Source: Microcebus murinus (taxonomy: Eukaryota; Chordata; Mammalia; Primates; Cheirogaleidae). Taken from it: a stretch of 64,000 bases of DNA. A program made the translations under genes and the position numbers. The notes beneath the pieces were generated by a model that saw nothing but the letters and a program-made list of their open reading frames with translations, ran no database searches and was not told the DNA's origin. Below, one piece after another: positions 61,079-64,000 of this stretch; positions within the stretch are counted from its first letter, which is position 1; each line of letters begins with the position of its first letter. The DNA lies in the NCBI RefSeq assembly GCF_040939455.1, contig NC_134108.1, forward strand, positions 17,637,501 to 17,701,500, written 5' to 3'.

Positions 61079-62885
61079 TAATCTCAATGGGTGTAGAAAA
61101 CAACTCTGACAAAATCCAACACCCTGAACAATTCACAACCGCCAACGATGTGGAAACAACCCAAGTGCCCATCAATACATGAGTGGATTAATAAAGTGTG
61201 GTATACATATGCCATAAAGTATGACTCAACCACAAAAAAACAATGGTGATCTAGCACCTCTTGCATTATGCTAGCTAGAACTGGAGTCCATTCTAAGTGA
61301 AGTATCACAAGAATGGGAAACCAAGCACCACATGTACTCACCATCAAATTGGTCTTAATTGATCAACACTTATGTGCACATACAGTGGTAACATTCATTG
61401 GGTGTCAGGCAGGTGGGAGGGGTGGAGGGGATGGGTATATTCACACCTAATGGGTACGGTGCACATCGTCTGGGAGATGGACATGCTTGAAGCTATGACT
61501 CGGGTGGGGCAAAGGCAATATATGTAATTTAAACATTTGTACCCCCGTAATATGCTGAATGAATTAAAAAAAACCCAACACCCTTTCATAATAAAACACT
61601 CAGATCAACAAAACTAGAAATAGAAAGGAACTTCCTCAACATGACAAAGGGCATCTATGAAAAAACTCACAGCTCACATCATACCTAATGGAGAAGGACT
61701 GAATGCTTTCCTGTTAAGATCAGAAAAAAGGATGTTCACTCTTGTTACTTCTATTCAACACTGTACAGAATGTTCTAGCCACGGGAAATAGGCAAAAAAA
61801 AGAAACACAAAGTGTACAGATTGGAAAGGAAGAAGTAAAACTATCTCTATTCACAGATGACATAATCTTGTATATAGAAAATTCTGAGGAATCCACTAAA
61901 AAAACTATTAGAATAAATACATAAGTTCAGCAAGACTGCATAACACAAGATCCATACACAAAAATCAGTTGTACTTCTATACACTGGCAATGAACAATCT
62001 AAAAATGAAATTAAGAAAATAATTCCATTTATAATAATATCACATGAAATAAAATACTTAGGAATAAATTTATCCAAAGAAATGTAAGACTTAAATACTG
62101 AAAACTACAAAATATTGCTTAAAGAAAACCTAAATAAATTGAAAGACATTCCATATTTGTGAAACAAAGACATTATTATTAAGATGATAATAATCATCAA
62201 ACTGATCTAGAAAACCAATATAATCTCTACTGGAATCCCAGCTGCTTGCAGAAATTGACAAACTGATCCTAAAATTCACGTAGAAATTCAAGGCATCCAA
62301 GAATAACCAAAATAATCTTGACAAATAAGAACAAAATTAGACGATCCAAATTTCCTGATTTCAAAAACTGACTACAATAGTATAGTAATCAAGACATTGT
62401 GGTATTGACATAAGGCCGGATCTATAGCTTGGTGGAACGAACTGAGAGTTAGAAATAATGCCTTATATTTATCATCAATTGGGATTTGACAAAGATGTAA
62501 AGACAACTCAATGGAGAACAAATAGTCTTTTCAACAAACGGTGTTGAGAAAACTAGATATCCACATGAGAAAGAAAAAATCTGCACCTCTATCTCTCATA
62601 TATATATAAATACTAGCTCAAAATGGAACAGAGATCTCAATGTAAGTGCTACAATTACAAAATTCTTAAAGAAAACATAAATCATCATGACCTTGGATTA
62701 TTTTTTAGACATAACGAAAAAGCCCAAGCCACTGGGGGAAAAAAACTTCAATAAATCTGACTACATCAAAATTAAAACTGTTTGTGCTTCATAGGACATC
62801 AAAAAAGTGAAAAGGCAATCCACACAACAGGATAAAATATGTCTGATGAGTTTACTAGGAAAAAATGAAAATACATAAAATATTC
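61079..62885 (+). mobile_element. L1 ORF2 fragment (host of a nested L1)
   Basis: Starts in the ORF2 reverse-transcriptase region (GATAATCTCAATGGGTGTAG, CAAAATCCAACACCCT), is interrupted at 61126-61569, then resumes CTTTCATAATAAAACACTCA. 61742-61924 translates as LFTDDIILYIENSEE, the RT active-site region with FTDD in place of the usual FADD. It ends near 62885 without a normal 3' UTR. Several frameshifts make it inactive. Confidence 0.8.
61126..61569 (+). mobile_element. 5'-truncated L1 nested in older L1
   Basis: Sense ORF2 tail (ATGAGTGGATTAATAAAGTG, ACCACATGTACTCACCATCA) and lemur-type 3' UTR, ending ACATTTGTACCCCCGTAATA then A-rich. The target duplication is AAAATCCAACACCCT at 61111-61125 and AAAACCCAACACCCT at 61570-61584 (14/15). 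Confidence 0.92.
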
Positions 62886-63394
62886 TGTGATGTCTAAAAT
62901 AACCTATCTATGCTGTAGTTTTCTCATCTGTGAAATGTCACCTGACTTCTTCACTCATCAGTGTGAGGATCACCTGGCAGATTTCAGACTAGACTTTTTA
63001 ACCTCATAATTAGACACCATGGTCTTTATATTGTTAGTTCTCATGCCCAGTGATAAACTGCCAGGAAGGGAAAACACTGTAACTCAAACCTGGAACTCCA
63101 GTTCCTTTCCAAATGTTTCGCACATTACAGTTTCACAACCCTGTCTCCAAAGGCAGTGGCAGAACAGGAAGGAAGCGTATTTCCTCACGGTTACATCACA
63201 GATCTCAAGATGTTACGATTGCTTTAAAATGACATCCTCTCTACACACAGTAATGAACATGTTTATTATCTACCATCTGCCTCACTAAGAATACTGCTGC
63301 CCATCCTGTCAAACATTTAGACCAGTATTTCTCAATTTTGGCTCTACATAAACAAGCACCCATGAAGATTTAAAAAGCAAAAACTTACATTCTT

Positions 63395-64000
63395 TTAAAA
63401 ACTGTTCATGTCTTTTGCCCAGTTTTTAACAGTTTTTTTAAATTGCTGATTTGAGTTCATTGTAGATTCTAGATATTAGCCCTTTATAGGATGTATAATT
63501 TGTCAATGTTTTCTCCCATTCTGCAGGTCGTCTACTCTGTTGATTATTTCCTATTCTATGCAGAAGCTTCTTAATTTAATCAGGTCCTCTTTATTTATTT
63601 GTGTTGTTGCTGTACTTGCCTTTGGGAGTCTTAGTCATACATTCTTTGCCTAGACCAATGTCTTCAAGAGTTTTTCTTACATTTTCTTCTAGAATTTGTA
63701 TGGTTTCATGCCTTACATTTAAATCTTTTATCCACCTTGAATTAATTTTTGTATATTGCCGGAGAAAGAAGATAGACAAACAGCTGACAAACATATGAAG
63801 AAATGCTCAACACCACTAATCATCAAGAAAATGCAAATTAAAACCACAGTAAGATATCACTTTACCCCTGGTGAGAATGGCCATTATTAAAAATTCAAAA
63901 AATAATAGATGTTAGCATGGATGCAGAAAGGAACATTTATACAATGTTGATGGGACTGCAAATTAGTACAACCTCCATAACAAACAGTATGGAGATTCTT
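63395..64000 (+). mobile_element. L1 insertion with 5' inversion, cut by window end
   Basis: 63395 to about 63757 is antisense ORF2 (minus-strand translation at 63591-63794 shows [20 protein letters not shown], then [15 protein letters not shown]). From about 63758 (GGAGAAAGAAGATAGACAAA) it is sense ORF2 (AACATATGAAGAAATGCTCA) to the window end. The 3' end lies outside. Confidence 0.85.

Larger units (their letters stand above)
54542..64000 (-). other. STXBP5: STXBP5 intron (5' part outside window)
   Basis: Intron upstream of the first exon seen. It contains a MIR (55.12 kb), a CA repeat (55.39 kb), a 5'-inverted L1 (55.57-57.32 kb), MIRs (58.76 and 59.32 kb), a 31-bp tandem pair (59.01 kb), an L1 nested in another L1 (61.08-62.89 kb) and a third 5'-inverted L1 running off the end (63.4 kb). 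In 57.4-58.7, 59.5-61.0 and 62.9-63.39 kb I see no gene or named repeat. Confidence 0.75.

Noticed and set aside
54542..64000. Search for the preceding STXBP5 exon (RHGFPYQPSALAFDP region)
   Set aside because: Not seen on the minus strand; presumably upstream of the window.

Overview
This is primate nuclear DNA, AT-rich and almost entirely intronic. The Alu copies point to a strepsirrhine, most likely a lemur. They carry a linker reading ATTAATTGGCCAACTGATA and a right arm reading GCCAGGCTGACGCCACAG, and several L1 copies share one 3' UTR type ending near ATTTGTACCCC..AATATGCTGAA. The species call is inference from these repeats.

The only gene I can support is STXBP5 (tomosyn-1) on the minus strand. 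Seven consecutive coding exons are present at 54541-54460, 50483-50383, 36521-36387, 34788-34725, 28822-28739, 23483-23360 and 11238-11160. Every junction is AG/GT and every phase closes. Spliced, they give 669 nt: 222 complete codons plus one partial codon at each end, with no stop. They encode blades of the first WD40 propeller. The start codon, exons upstream of 64000, the second propeller and the C-terminal R-SNARE coil lie outside the window. The flanking introns run off both ends.

Layout on the plus strand. 1-11159: intron with an almost full-span but internally deleted antisense L1 (3.7-8.4 kb), MIRs, a hAT element with intact target duplication, a Tigger fragment and a MER5A. 11239-23359: intron with L1 pieces, a 5'-inverted L1 with clean target duplication (15.46-16.47 kb), L2, an Alu and two LTRs. 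23484-28738: Alu, a Tigger-like inverted repeat and two pairs of local direct duplications. 28823-34724: an old DNA transposon, L2, MIRs, and an Alu interrupted by a Y4 RNA retropseudogene. 36522-50382: a 13.9 kb intron with an Alu, a piggyBac-like mini-element, an LTR, an unidentified coding-like remnant and an old L1 carrying two nested Tigger elements. 50484-54459: an LTR and a young-looking Alu. 54542-64000: two more 5'-inverted L1 copies and an L1 nested inside another L1.

There is no new biochemical system here. The interest lies in the transposon record: recent-looking class II elements (hAT and piggyBac type), a Y4 RNA pseudogene inside an Alu, three twin-primed L1 insertions and unexplained local duplications. 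Repeat family names are from recognition alone and repeat edges are approximate unless a target-site duplication is given.
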